Source of the DNA: Demequina sp. NBRC 110057
Lineage (GTDB): Bacteria; Actinomycetota; Actinomycetes; Actinomycetales; Demequinaceae
Reading direction: 5' to 3'
Length of the DNA: 64,000 nucleotides
NCBI RefSeq assembly: GCF_002090175.1
Contig: NZ_BBRN01000004.1
Span: 558,001-622,000 of the forward strand
A program made the translations under genes and the position numbers. Under the pieces are notes generated by a model. It ran no database searches. It had not been told where the DNA came from and worked only from the letters and a program-made list of their open reading frames with translations. Shown piece after piece: positions 8,725-17,061 of the stretch; the stretch's first letter is position 1, and the number at the start of each line of letters is the position of its first letter.

Positions 8725-8806
8725 ACCGGCGAGTGTGAGGCCAATCCGGATGCAGCACCAGCGCGGAAAACTGCGCGATATTCCACAGCGATGCTTAACT
8801 AAAGAG
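8725..8806. promoter_or_regulatory. Divergent putA / lysR promoter region
   Basis: These 82 bases are the only space between the starts of putA (leftward) and the LysR gene (rightward), the usual place for a LysR operator. On the + strand TTAACT (8795-8800) sits six bases before the LysR ATG and may be its -10 element, giving a leaderless message. AT-rich patches (GGAAAA and CGATATTCC) interrupt otherwise GC-rich sequence. I did not find a clear T-N11-A palindrome, so the exact operator is not assigned. Confidence 0.5.
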
Positions 8807-9703
8807 ATGTACGACGTGACCCAGCTGCGAACCCTCCGCGAGTTCGCGGTGCGCGGGACCCTTCAAGAGACGGCGCAGTCGCTCGGGTACACGTCGTCGG
8901 CGGTGTCCCAGCAGCTCGCCGCCCTGGCCAGGGACGCGGGCACTCCGCTCACGCGCCGCGTCGGGCGCCGGCTCGTGCTGACCTCTGCGGGGGCAGCGCT
9001 CGCCCACGGCGCCGAGGAGGTCCTCGCTGCCCTCGAGCGTGCGCGCTCCGACGTGGCCGCGACGCTGGGGAGCCCCCACGGCACCGTGAGGCTCGCCATC
9101 TTCCAGTCCGCAGCGCTCGCGCTGGTGCCCCGCACGCTGACCCTGGTGGGCGAGGCCGCCCCCGAGGTGCGGGTCGAGATCACCCAGGCGGAGCCCGCTC
9201 AGGCGCTCGAGGACACGTGGGCGCGCCAGTACGACCTCGTGGTCGCCGAGGAGTACCCGCACCACAGCGCTCCGCACCACGCGGAACTGGTGCGCGAGAC
9301 CCTCGTGAGCGACGAGATCTCCCTTGCCTCGTGCGCGGACAGTCCCGTACGGTCGCTGGCCGATGCCGCCGACCTCGCGTGGGTCATGGAGCCCCAGGGA
9401 GCCGCGTCCCGCCACTTCGCCGAACAGGCCTGCAGGGTGGCGGGCTTCGAGCCCGACGTGAGGTTCGAGACGGCCGACCTCCAGTCGCACCTCGCCCTCG
9501 TCACCGCCGGCCACGCCGTGGCCCTCATGCCGGGGCTCATGACGGGCACCGCCCCCGGCTCGGTGTCCCTGGCCGGGCTCCACGCGCCCGCCCACCGCAC
9601 GGTGTTCGCCGCGCTGCGCGGGTCGTCGCGTCAGGACCCCGCGGTCACCGTGGTGCTGGAGGCGTTGCGGCGCGGCGCGCGGGATCTGCGGGCAGGGACC
9701 TGA
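8807..9703 (+). CDS. LysR-family transcriptional regulator, probable regulator of putA
   Basis: A 298-residue protein of normal LysR length. The N-terminal winged HTH covers residues 1-62 (GTLQETAQSLGYTSSAVSQQ and TRRVGRRLVLTSAG). The remainder is a periplasmic-binding-like effector domain (GTVRLAIFQSAALALVP, YDLVVAEEYPHH, HLALVTAGHAVALMPG). The ATG at 8807 was chosen because translation from it gives the canonical LysR N-terminus. Divergent arrangement with putA suggests it responds to proline or a derived metabolite, which is inference. Its 3' end overlaps the convergent EI24 gene by 59 bp. Confidence 0.88.
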   Translation: MYDVTQLRTLREFAVRGTLQETAQSLGYTSSAVSQQLAALARDAGTPLTRRVGRRLVLTSAGAALAHGAEEVLAALERARSDVAATLGSPHGTVRLAIFQSAALALVPRTLTLVGEAAPEVRVEITQAEPAQALEDTWARQYDLVVAEEYPHHSAPHHAELVRETLVSDEISLASCADSPVRSLADAADLAWVMEPQGAASRHFAEQACRVAGFEPDVRFETADLQSHLALVTAGHAVALMPGLMTGTAPGSVSLAGLHAPAHRTVFAALRGSSRQDPAVTVVLEALRRGARDLRAGT

Positions 9704-10469
9704 CAAGTGCGGTGCCGCCGGCCGCCGCCGCCGGCATCATCGCGACGACGCCGCCGGGGATGAGGAAGCTCGCGAAGACGGCCGCCCCGAACCCGATGGC
9801 GCGTGCCCGGTGTCCCCTCAGCGCCTCGCGACGCTGCGCGAGCGAGACGATGCCGCGGCGGCTCAAGGGATATGCCGTCAGCTCGAGCGCGAGCAGCCAC
9901 CCGCCGAGCGTGGCCGAGACGATGAACGCGGCCACCGTGCCCACCACGGGGATGAGCCCAATGGCAAAGGCGAGGACGCCCACCGGGATCGTGAGGAGCA
10001 GGAGGCGCGCCCACTCCGCGACGCCACGCACAGCAGCGCGCCACCACGGCTCGGGGTCCTCGGCGTCGAGGGTCGGGTCGTGGGCGTCGAGTTCGCGGGA
10101 GATGCGCTCGAAGAAGGGCTGACCCACCAGCAGCGCGAGTGCGGTGAAGGTGTAGATGGAGATCAGCGCGGCAGCGCCGATCACCGCGACAGCCACCACG
10201 GTGCGCAGCAGGCCGTGAGGCCACGACCCGTCTTGGAATGCCAGGCCCGCCACCCAGTCCCCCGCGGGGAACGCCGCCACGAAGGCCGCCACCACGAGCA
10301 CGCCGAGCACGAGCGCCGCGATCATGGCGGGCAGGAGTCCCCACGCCATGGTGCGCGGGGCGGTGCGCCACGTCCCGACGCCGCGCACCAGCATCCTCAC
10401 GCCGACCCCGGCCTCCTTGACGGCCGAGCCTGCCGTGGCGATCGGCTTCACCGGGGACGGAACTCGCAT
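9645..10469 (-). CDS. EI24-domain membrane protein (CysZ-like)
   Basis: A 274-residue protein with four to six hydrophobic stretches, among them GLLPAMIAALVLGVLVVAAF, AALISIYTFTALALLVGQPF and ALELTAYPLSRRGI. GQPFFERISRELD and the P-S-RG pattern after the last helices are typical of the EI24/CysZ family. CysZ members help sulfate uptake, but actinobacterial EI24 proteins are mostly uncharacterised. The ATG at 10469 lies six bases after TAGCAT (complement of 10476-10481), indicating a leaderless transcript. The 3' end overlaps the LysR gene convergently by 59 bp. Confidence 0.8.
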   Translation of the reverse strand: MRVPSPVKPIATAGSAVKEAGVGVRMLVRGVGTWRTAPRTMAWGLLPAMIAALVLGVLVVAAFVAAFPAGDWVAGLAFQDGSWPHGLLRTVVAVAVIGAAALISIYTFTALALLVGQPFFERISRELDAHDPTLDAEDPEPWWRAAVRGVAEWARLLLLTIPVGVLAFAIGLIPVVGTVAAFIVSATLGGWLLALELTAYPLSRRGIVSLAQRREALRGHRARAIGFGAAVFASFLIPGGVVAMMPAAAAGGTALVRSLPADPARRAATPPAPR

Positions 10470-10559
10470 GCCGCGATGCTAGCGGCGCGGGGCCCGGACG
10501 ACCGGAGGCATCGGCCCTATCCTGGCGCGACACCACCGCCGCTACGGAAAGGCGACCGC

Positions 10560-11999
10560 ATGACCGACGTGCTGCTGACCGACGCCCGCCTGCCTGGATC
10601 CGACACCGTCACCCGGCTGTACCTGTGCGACGGCGTCATTGCCGACGCCTCCCAGGCGCCGGCGAGCGCCCAGCGGGTGTCGCTCGAGGGGCGCTGGGTC
10701 ATGCCGGGGCTGTGGGACCAGCACGTGCACTTCACCCAGTGGGCGATCGTGCGCAGGCGGCTCGACCTGTCGAGCGCCACGAGCGCCGCCTTCGCCGCGC
10801 AGATCGTGGCCGCACGGCTGCTCGCCGAGCTCGACGTCCCGGAACCGCTCATCGGGAATGGTTACCGCGACGCCCTGTGGGAGGACGAACCGACGGCGGA
10901 ACTTCTCGACGCCGTCTCCCCCGAGCGCCCTGTCATCCTGCTGTCGGGAGACCTGCATGCCGTGTGGGTGAACACGGCGGCGCGGTACCGCTACGGGCTT
11001 CCCCACGCGGGCGTGCTGCGCGAGGGCGATGCCTTCGGCCTCCAGATGCGCCTGGACCAGGAGGCTCCCGGCGACGAGGACGTCGCCATCTCGGAGGCCG
11101 CGGCGGAGGCGGCCGCGCTCGGCATCGTCGGCATCGTCGACCTAGAGATGGCCCGCAACCTGCACGGCTGGACGCGCCGCATGACGCACGGCCTGCAGGC
11201 GTTCCGGGTGCGCTCGGGCTTCTACCCTGACGAGTTCGACGAGCGGCTCGACATGGGGCTTCGCGGAGGAGACGTCATCCCCGACACCGAGGGGATGCTC
11301 ACCGTCGGGCCGCTCAAGATCATCACCGATGGCTCGCTCAACACCCGCACGGCGTACTGCCACGAGCCGTACGCGACGGGAGGCCACGGGGTCCTGACGT
11401 TCACCCCCGAGGCGACCACCGGCCTGCTGGCCCGCGCCGTAGCCGAGGGCTTCGACGTGGCGGTCCACGCCATCGGCGACGCTGCCGTCACGCACGCGCT
11501 CGACTCGTTCGCCACGACGGGCGCCCGCGGGACCATCGAGCACGCGCAGCTGGTGAGGGACGAGGACCTCGCGCGGTTCGCAGCCCTCGGGGTGACCGCC
11601 TCGATGCAGCCCGAGCACCTGTGGGACGACCGCGACGCGAGCGAGAAGATCTGGCCGGGGCGCACGGGCCGCTCGTTCCCCTTCGCCGGCCTGCGCGACG
11701 CCGGCGCGAGGATCGTGCTCGGCTCCGACGCCCCCGTGTCGCCGCTCAACCCGTGGCGCGCGATCGCCGCGGCGGAGCACCGCAGCGCCGACGAACGCGA
11801 GCCGTGGCACCCCGAGCAGTCGCTCACCCGTGCCCAGGCGCTCGCGGCATCGACCGACGGGCGGTCCCTCGCCGCGGGTGAACCCGCGGACGTGGTGGCC
11901 CTGGACCGCGACCCGCTGACGTGCCCGACCGACGAGCTTCTCGACATGCCCGTCGCCGCGACCCTCGTGGGCGGCCGCTTCACGCACTGGGCGATCTGA
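10560..11999 (+). CDS. Amidohydrolase family protein (YtcJ-like)
   Basis: A 479-residue metal-dependent hydrolase. Metal-binding motifs are in order: MPGLWDQHVHFTQW (HxH), AVHAIGDAA (His), GTIEHAQL (His) and IVLGSDAPVSPLNPW (Asp). The layout, including LKIITDGSLNTRTA, is that of the YtcJ/exoenzyme-regulatory AepA-like amidohydrolases, which cleave unknown amide or imide substrates. The ATG at 10560 follows a purine-rich GGAAAGGCGA ribosome-binding site. Transcription probably starts in the gap after the divergent EI24 gene and ends at the hairpin at 12023-12058. Confidence 0.88.
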   Translation: MTDVLLTDARLPGSDTVTRLYLCDGVIADASQAPASAQRVSLEGRWVMPGLWDQHVHFTQWAIVRRRLDLSSATSAAFAAQIVAARLLAELDVPEPLIGNGYRDALWEDEPTAELLDAVSPERPVILLSGDLHAVWVNTAARYRYGLPHAGVLREGDAFGLQMRLDQEAPGDEDVAISEAAAEAAALGIVGIVDLEMARNLHGWTRRMTHGLQAFRVRSGFYPDEFDERLDMGLRGGDVIPDTEGMLTVGPLKIITDGSLNTRTAYCHEPYATGGHGVLTFTPEATTGLLARAVAEGFDVAVHAIGDAAVTHALDSFATTGARGTIEHAQLVRDEDLARFAALGVTASMQPEHLWDDRDASEKIWPGRTGRSFPFAGLRDAGARIVLGSDAPVSPLNPWRAIAAAEHRSADEREPWHPEQSLTRAQALAASTDGRSLAAGEPADVVALDRDPLTCPTDELLDMPVAATLVGGRFTHWAI

Positions 12000-12022
12000 G
12001 GCCCCCTCCCAGACATACGGCA

Positions 12023-12058
12023 GCCGATGCGGGTGCGAGTGCCGCACGCCGCATCGGC
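12023..12058. terminator. Bidirectional hairpin built from two copies of the octamer motif
   Basis: The hairpin sits between the convergent amidohydrolase and osmC genes. The outer stem pairs 12023-12032 with 12049-12058, and both arms contain the octamer GCCGATGC or its complement. After one bulged base the stem continues with 33-37 pairing to 43-47, leaving a five-base loop. It can stop transcription from both sides. Confidence 0.7.
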
Positions 12059-12079
12059 CATCCGAATGCCTGCCCCGGG

Positions 12080-12508
12080 TCAGTCCAGGAGCGTCGCGCT
12101 CTCGAGCGAGATCTGCACGCCGGCGAGCGCCTTCGACACCGGGCAGTTCTCCTTGGCGTCCTCGGCGACCTCGCCGAATCCGACCTGGTCAAGGCCGGGA
12201 ACCGACGCCTTCACGGTCAGCACCGACTGGGTGACGCCCTCGCCGGGAACGAAGGTCACCTCCGCCTCGACAGAGATCTCGGTGGGCGGGGTGCCCTTCT
12301 CGCCCAGCGCGTTCGACAGCGCCATCGCGTAGCACGACGCGTGGGCGGCGGCCAGGAGCTCCTCTGGGGTGGTCGTCGTGGCCGAGCCCTCCGACCGCGC
12401 CTTCCAGTTCACGCCGACGGTGGCGACTCCCGAGGCGAGCGCGGTGGTTCCCGAGCCCTCCGTGAGCGAGCCCTTCCAGACCGTCGATGCCTTGCTGTGC
12501 ACTGCCAT
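12080..12508 (-). CDS. OsmC-family peroxiredoxin
   Basis: A 142-residue protein of the OsmC/Ohr fold. Both catalytic cysteines are present: the first in AAHASCYAMALS and the second in KENCPVSKAL. These proteins reduce organic hydroperoxides with thiol cofactors in the cytoplasm. A longer open frame exists, but the ATG at 12508 gives the normal OsmC N-terminus (MAVHSKASTVWKG) and has a CAGGGAGG ribosome-binding site seven bases upstream. Whether it belongs to the OsmC or Ohr subgroup cannot be settled here; the sequence looks closer to OsmC. Confidence 0.9.
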   Translation of the reverse strand: MAVHSKASTVWKGSLTEGSGTTALASGVATVGVNWKARSEGSATTTTPEELLAAAHASCYAMALSNALGEKGTPPTEISVEAEVTFVPGEGVTQSVLTVKASVPGLDQVGFGEVAEDAKENCPVSKALAGVQISLESATLLD

Positions 12509-12584
12509 GGTGCCTCCCTGAGGTTCGTGCGCGACGGGATCTCCGTCGCCCAGACCAGTCAAGCATGCGCGGCATACTGGCGCC

Positions 12585-13211
12585 ATGACGATTACCGAGG
12601 CCGTGCGCGGACCCGTCCCTCACTCCCCCGGCGCCCCCGTCGTGGTCATGCTCCACGGGTATGGATCGCACGAGCGTGACCTCGCGGGGCTTTCCCCGTG
12701 GCTGCCGGACGGCACGCCGTGGGTAGCGTTGCGCGCGCCCGGATCGACCGGCTTCGGAGGGTTCGAGTGGTACCCGATCGCGCTTCCCGACGAGCCCACT
12801 GGCGAGGGATCGCAGGCGGCGGTCGCGGACATCTGGGAGTGGGTCGACCGCGAGCTCGGTCCCGACGCCTCGGTGATCCCGCTCGGCTTCTCGCAGGGCG
12901 GCATGATGGCGATCGAGATGCTGCGGTCACGCCCCGCGCGCGTGCGGGCGACGGTGATGCTGGCCGGCTTCGTGACCGAGGCGGGCGCCGCCGCCGATGC
13001 GGCGGTGGCCGCCGACCGCCCGCGGGTGTTCTGGGGCCGAGGCCTCAGCGACCAGGTGATCTGGAAGGCAGCAGTGGAGCGCACCGACCGGTGGCTGACG
13101 GCGCACACGCGCCTCACCCGGCGTGAATACCCAGGGCTCGCACACGGCGTCGATGCCGCCGAAATGGAGGACGTGCGGACGTTCCTGCGTGAGGTGCTGT
13201 CTGGCGATTGA
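12585..13211 (+). CDS. Alpha/beta hydrolase, phospholipase/carboxylesterase type
   Basis: A 208-residue single-domain serine hydrolase. It has the oxyanion region MLHGYGSHERDL, the nucleophile elbow GFSQGGMMAIEML, an Asp candidate in GRGLSDQVIW and the terminal His in PGLAHGVDAAEM. This is the small carboxylesterase/phospholipase (Abhydrolase_2) architecture, cytosolic, acting on short acyl esters. The ATG at 12585 follows CATACT by six bases with no ribosome-binding site, so it may be leaderless. It is divergent from osmC. Confidence 0.85.
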   Translation: MTITEAVRGPVPHSPGAPVVVMLHGYGSHERDLAGLSPWLPDGTPWVALRAPGSTGFGGFEWYPIALPDEPTGEGSQAAVADIWEWVDRELGPDASVIPLGFSQGGMMAIEMLRSRPARVRATVMLAGFVTEAGAAADAAVAADRPRVFWGRGLSDQVIWKAAVERTDRWLTAHTRLTRREYPGLAHGVDAAEMEDVRTFLREVLSGD

Positions 13212-13252
13212 CCGACAGCGCCGATGCCAGACCCCTCTGATCCACTGGAGTC

Positions 13253-15646
13253 ATGACCGCGGACGCGTCCACGACGACCGGCGAGGAGCAACGCCGGTCC
13301 CTGTGGCGCGACCGGGCTCTGCGCACGCACGAGTCGACCACCACGCTGCGAGTGGGGCATGTGGAGGCACTGCCCGAGGCCGACATGCTCGCGTAGGGCG
13401 AGGCCGTCGGCGAATTGTTCCGGCGGGTGGAACACATGATGGCCGTCGTGGCAATCGTCGAGGAGCGGCGGTCAGGGGTCGAGGATGGCGCGCGCGGGCT
13501 CAGCAGGCGCCGCGGCTTCGGCAACGCACGAGGACTCGTGGCCTCGCAGACGGGCGGCACCACCTGGGACGCCTCCCGCCTCATCGAGGCCGGGCGCGCG
13601 CTCGCTGAGGCGGAGGAGGCCGAAGCGACATTGCGCATCGAGGCACAGGCTGAGGTGCCCGTGGCGGAGCTGCAGGCGAGGCAGGACGATGACGCTCACG
13701 GTGGCGGCGAAGTCCTGCACGGCGACGGCACGCTGGACGGCGGCGAGGGCACTTTGCTGGACAACTCGCCGCCCGGATCCACACTCCCGTCCCCTGCCCC
13801 TCGGGAATCAGCTGCGCCTCGGCCGCCCGCACCCACAGCGCCTCTCTTCCCCGAAGTATCCGGGGCATTTACGCGAGGCGAGATCTCGTCTGCAGCCTCT
13901 GCGGCGATCACCCGGATGTTGCGGCGCGTCTGGGAGCACTGCGACCACGACGAGGCGCGCAAGGCCGAATGCGCGCTCGTCGCGACCGCACGGCGCGTCA
14001 ACCACGACTCGCTCACGCGGGCCGTGACGCGCTGGGAGGCGGCTCTCGATCGGGTCCGCGTGGAGCAACGCATGGAGGAGCAGCGGGCGCGGCGCTATTG
14101 CGTGATCAAGGAGGAGCACGACGGCATGTTCAGGATCGACGCGCGCCTGGATCCGGAGAACGGCATCGCGCTGTCCACCGTCCTCGACGCGATGGTCGGC
14201 GTGCACCTTCGCGTCAAGCGGCGCTCCCAGGACGACGCTCGGCGAGGAATTCCGGTCACGCTAGACGAGAGGTCCCCCGGTCAGGGGCGTGCCGATGCGC
14301 TCGGCGACTTCGCGCGCCACCTCCAGGGGTGCGACGTCGACATGCTTCCCCATCCGGCGGCAATGCTCATTGTCCGCGTCGATTACGACCCGCTCACCCG
14401 TGCGCTCGGGCGCGAGGGACACCTCGACGGCATGTCAGGCGTCGTGGACGCCTCGACTGCCCGACGGATCGCCGCACGCGCCGGAATCATCCCGCAGATT
14501 CTTGGCGGCAGGTCGGTGGTCATCGACGAGGCCCAGAAGCGCTACTTCAGCAAGCGCCAGCGTCGAGTGTTGTTGGAACGCGACCGCGGGTGTGCCAAGT
14601 GCGGGGCGCCCCCGTCCTGGTGTGACGCCCACCACATCGTGCATTGGGCCCACGGGGGCCTGACCACGGTGTCGAACGGCGTCATGCTGTGCGTACGCTG
14701 CCACCACGACGTCCACCGTCAGAACTGGGAGATCATCGCCACCCAGGACAGTGTGACCTTCATCCCGCTGTCCTCGATCGATCCCGCACGACGTCCGCGG
14801 CCCGGCGCACGAAACCTGTACGGAGATCCGGACCAGCTCTTCGAAAGACGAGACCAACCCGTGGACGGCGGTCGAGCGGCGGGCGGCGGTCGAGCGGCAG
14901 GTAGCGGACGCGCCACGGATAGCAGGCGCGCGGCCACATGTCGTGCCCGGCCCGCGACCTGTTCCATGCCGGCGCGCGACGAAGCCTGTCCCGATCCTCC
15001 ACCCGGCGACGGCCACGAGAAAGGGGCTCGCCGTCACACGGCGTCGGCGCTACCGCGTGAGAACACGTGCGAACCGCCCAGACGAGTGACGGCAGCAACT
15101 CGGACGACGTCGACTACGACGACTCCTACGACGGCGGCAAGCGATCGAGCAGCCACCGTGTCCCCACCGTCACGGCGCCCGCCGCCTCGACGCGTCGTCG
15201 CAACTCGCGGTCCGAGGTCACCACCACCACGCTCGAGCCCGGTGTCGACGCCCCGCCCAAGAATGCGCCGGTCAACGCGCGCACACGATCCACGATGGCG
15301 TCATCCCCCGCTCCCGCCGCGGCCACGACCTCAAGGGCGCCTCGACGTTCCTCACCGATGTTTGGCGCAAGCGCGCCGCGGGCCTCGCCCTCGACAACGG
15401 CGATCAGCGTCGCCGCGGCCTCCAGCGCGAGCCCCTTGCTCGAGGCGATCGCGAGCGCCTCGTCCCACGGTCCCTGTACGGTCGGGGCCTGCTCGTCGAG
15501 GAGGTCGTCGCCCGCCTCCGACCACAAAGCGAGGCGGTGGATCAGCCGTTCGGCGGCACCGCGCCGATCGCGCCACCAGCCATCGGGCACCGACCCCACC
15601 ACGTTCGCGACATCCACGACCACGGCGATGCGAGGCAGTCCGATGA
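13253..15646 (+). pseudogene. DUF222 / HNH endonuclease (13E12-type) with in-frame stop, probably decayed
   Basis: Translation from ATG 13253 (GGAG upstream) runs 47 codons, hits TAG at 13394-13396, then continues in the same frame as a recognisable DUF222-HNH protein. The DUF222 region is ARLDPENGIALSTVLDAMV and GQGRADALGDFARHLQGC; the HNH zinc-finger nuclease part is CAKCGAPPSWCDAHHIVHW with CVRCHHDVHR near 14590-14720. Normal relatives end soon after this, but here the frame stays open to 15646, passing a Gly/Ala repeat at 14867-14898 and then running about 500 bp antisense to the Nudix-NYN gene. An amber stop plus a lost normal end suggest a pseudogene. A functional product starting at TTG 13415 or ATG 13436 cannot be excluded. 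Confidence 0.65.
14867..14898 (+). repeat. Two-copy 18-bp-period direct repeat
   Basis: GGCGGTCGAGCGGC occurs at 14867-14880 and again at 14885-14898, giving an 18-bp period and Gly/Arg/Ala-rich peptide in the decayed HNH frame. It lies just past the expected end of the conserved protein and may mark the slippage or expansion that removed the original stop. Confidence 0.6.
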
Positions 15647-16190
15647 CGGAGCGAAGGAGCTCCCACGCCGCGCCAAAACCCGGATGGAGAGGCAGACTGT
15701 CCACCTCGTCGATCGGCACCCAGCGAAGCTCGTGCGACTCGGCATCGGCCGCCCGTGCCTCGAAGGGCGACGTCGCCCTCGCGATCACGGTCGTGTAGCG
15801 CCATACGCCACGATCGAGTACCACCGACGCGACCGGCTCCAGCAGCGCCGCCGGCACGTCGGCCTCCTCGGCGGCCTCCCGGCATGCACCCGCGAAGGCG
15901 GCCTCGGCCTCGTGCAGGGCCCCGCCCGGGACGCCCCAGGTGTCGCCGTGGTGGCTCCACGAGGCTCGATGCTGCAGCAGGACCCCACGACCGGGATCGT
16001 GCACCACGAGCCCCGCCGCGCCGAAGCGGCCCCAGTACCGGGTGCCGTCGGGCGCCACCACCCAGGCATCGCCGGCATCCCGATGCGCCGACAGGCGCGG
16101 ACCCCGCAGGCTGCGGCTCGTCACCGTGGCGTCGGTGTCGTCATCACCGAGGTGCCCGGCGTGCGCCGTGCCTGAGTCGTCGCTCGTCAC
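15126..16190 (-). CDS. Nudix hydrolase fused to an NYN/PIN-like nuclease domain
   Basis: A 354-residue two-domain protein. Residues ~35-170 are a Nudix domain; the Nudix box is intact, with GGALHEAEAAFAGA then CREAAEEADV (Gly, Glu and REXXEE in the right spacing). Residues ~185-354 resemble an NYN/PIN-like RNase: the strand IAVVVDVANVVGS supplies the first Asp, and VVVVTSDRELRRRVEAAG supplies the late Asp with the typical SDxxLR. The pair suggests hydrolysis of a nucleoside diphosphate-X or a capped RNA combined with RNA cleavage, which is inference. The GTG at 16190 was chosen because upstream frame sequence is antisense to the M23 gene and lacks family similarity. Confidence 0.75.
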   Translation of the reverse strand: MTSDDSGTAHAGHLGDDDTDATVTSRSLRGPRLSAHRDAGDAWVVAPDGTRYWGRFGAAGLVVHDPGRGVLLQHRASWSHHGDTWGVPGGALHEAEAAFAGACREAAEEADVPAALLEPVASVVLDRGVWRYTTVIARATSPFEARAADAESHELRWVPIDEVDSLPLHPGFGAAWELLRSVIGLPRIAVVVDVANVVGSVPDGWWRDRRGAAERLIHRLALWSEAGDDLLDEQAPTVQGPWDEALAIASSKGLALEAAATLIAVVEGEARGALAPNIGEERRGALEVVAAAGAGDDAIVDRVRALTGAFLGGASTPGSSVVVVTSDRELRRRVEAAGAVTVGTRWLLDRLPPS

Positions 16191-16239
16191 GCCGCCAGCC
16201 TCGCACACCCCGGCCGCCAGCCGGGGAACGCCGCCCCCG

Positions 16240-17061
16240 TCAGCGAGGCGCACGTGGGGCGATCGCCTCACCCGCCCGGGGCGGTGCCTGGCCGTCCAGA
16301 TCCCACGGCAGGCCGGCGGCGAGATAGGGCGACTCGAGATCCTGGCGATGCAGGTGCACCTGCGGCTCGGCCGAGTGCCCCGAGTTGCCGCACGCCGCGA
16401 TGACCTGTCCCGCAGTGACGGTTGACCCCTGCTGCACGCGCAGCGACCCCCGCCGCAAGTGCGCCAGCACCACGTGCGTACCGTCCTCAAGCCGGATCAC
16501 CACGTGGTTGCCGAAGACCGCGCGCGGACCCCCGAGCTCCCGCGCCGCTCCTTCGAACAGCATCCACACCCGAGCGAGCCGCGAGGACCGCGATCGATGG
16601 TCCCGTGCTCCGTCCGTGACGTGCGCGACCACGCCGTCGGCCGGCGCCAGCACAGGCTGACCGAAGCCGGGGAAGCGTCCGGGACCGAGCAGGGCTCCCG
16701 TGCCGTCGGCGAAGCGCGGCCGCTCCACCCCCGTCGGGCTGTAGACCACGGTCATCGCGTACGTTTGCCCCCACGCGTGGGTGCCCAGGCTCGGGCGGCG
16801 CGACGACGGGGACGCCACCGCCGTCCACTCGCCCAGCACCGGCGGCGCCAGCGGCACACGGTCGCCGTGCACCCGCGGCGACACGACGGTCGCCAGGAAT
16901 GCCAGGGCGAACAGGGCAAGACCACCGATGATCGCGAGGTGTCCCGCGTGCATGGTCGGAGGACCCCAGACGCCGGCGATCACCAGCACCAGGCCGGCCA
17001 CCACGAGGGTCAGCGACAGGTAGATCGCGGGCACACGACAGCGGGCGATGGCGATCGGCAT
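16240..17061 (-). CDS. M23 (LytM-like) peptidase-fold membrane protein, key ligand altered
   Basis: A 273-residue protein with two N-terminal membrane helices (residues ~10-60) and a LytM/M23 domain outside. The domain contains GFGQPVLAPADGVVAHV, GNHVVIRLEDGTHVVLAHL, VTAGQVIAACGNSG and the HxH zinc motif in PQVHLHRQD. In related proteins the first metal motif reads H-x-x-GQ-YA-x-D; here it is THAWGQTYAMT, so the expected Asp is Thr. It may bind peptidoglycan or an activator rather than cut. Start at 17061 lies seven bases after TAAGGT (complement of 17069-17074), a leaderless start. Divergent from the VanY-like gene. Confidence 0.75.
   Translation of the reverse strand: MPIAIARCRVPAIYLSLTLVVAGLVLVIAGVWGPPTMHAGHLAIIGGLALFALAFLATVVSPRVHGDRVPLAPPVLGEWTAVASPSSRRPSLGTHAWGQTYAMTVVYSPTGVERPRFADGTGALLGPGRFPGFGQPVLAPADGVVAHVTDGARDHRSRSSRLARVWMLFEGAARELGGPRAVFGNHVVIRLEDGTHVVLAHLRRGSLRVQQGSTVTAGQVIAACGNSGHSAEPQVHLHRQDLESPYLAAGLPWDLDGQAPPRAGEAIAPRAPR

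Noticed and set aside
5743-8802. Two long open frames antisense to putA (497 and 465 residues)
   Set aside because: They lie wholly or almost wholly opposite the PutA coding region and have antisense-type composition.
15067-16425. Several rightward open frames opposite the Nudix-NYN gene
   Set aside because: The leftward gene has clear Nudix and NYN motifs; the rightward frames are Arg/Pro/Ser-rich shadows.
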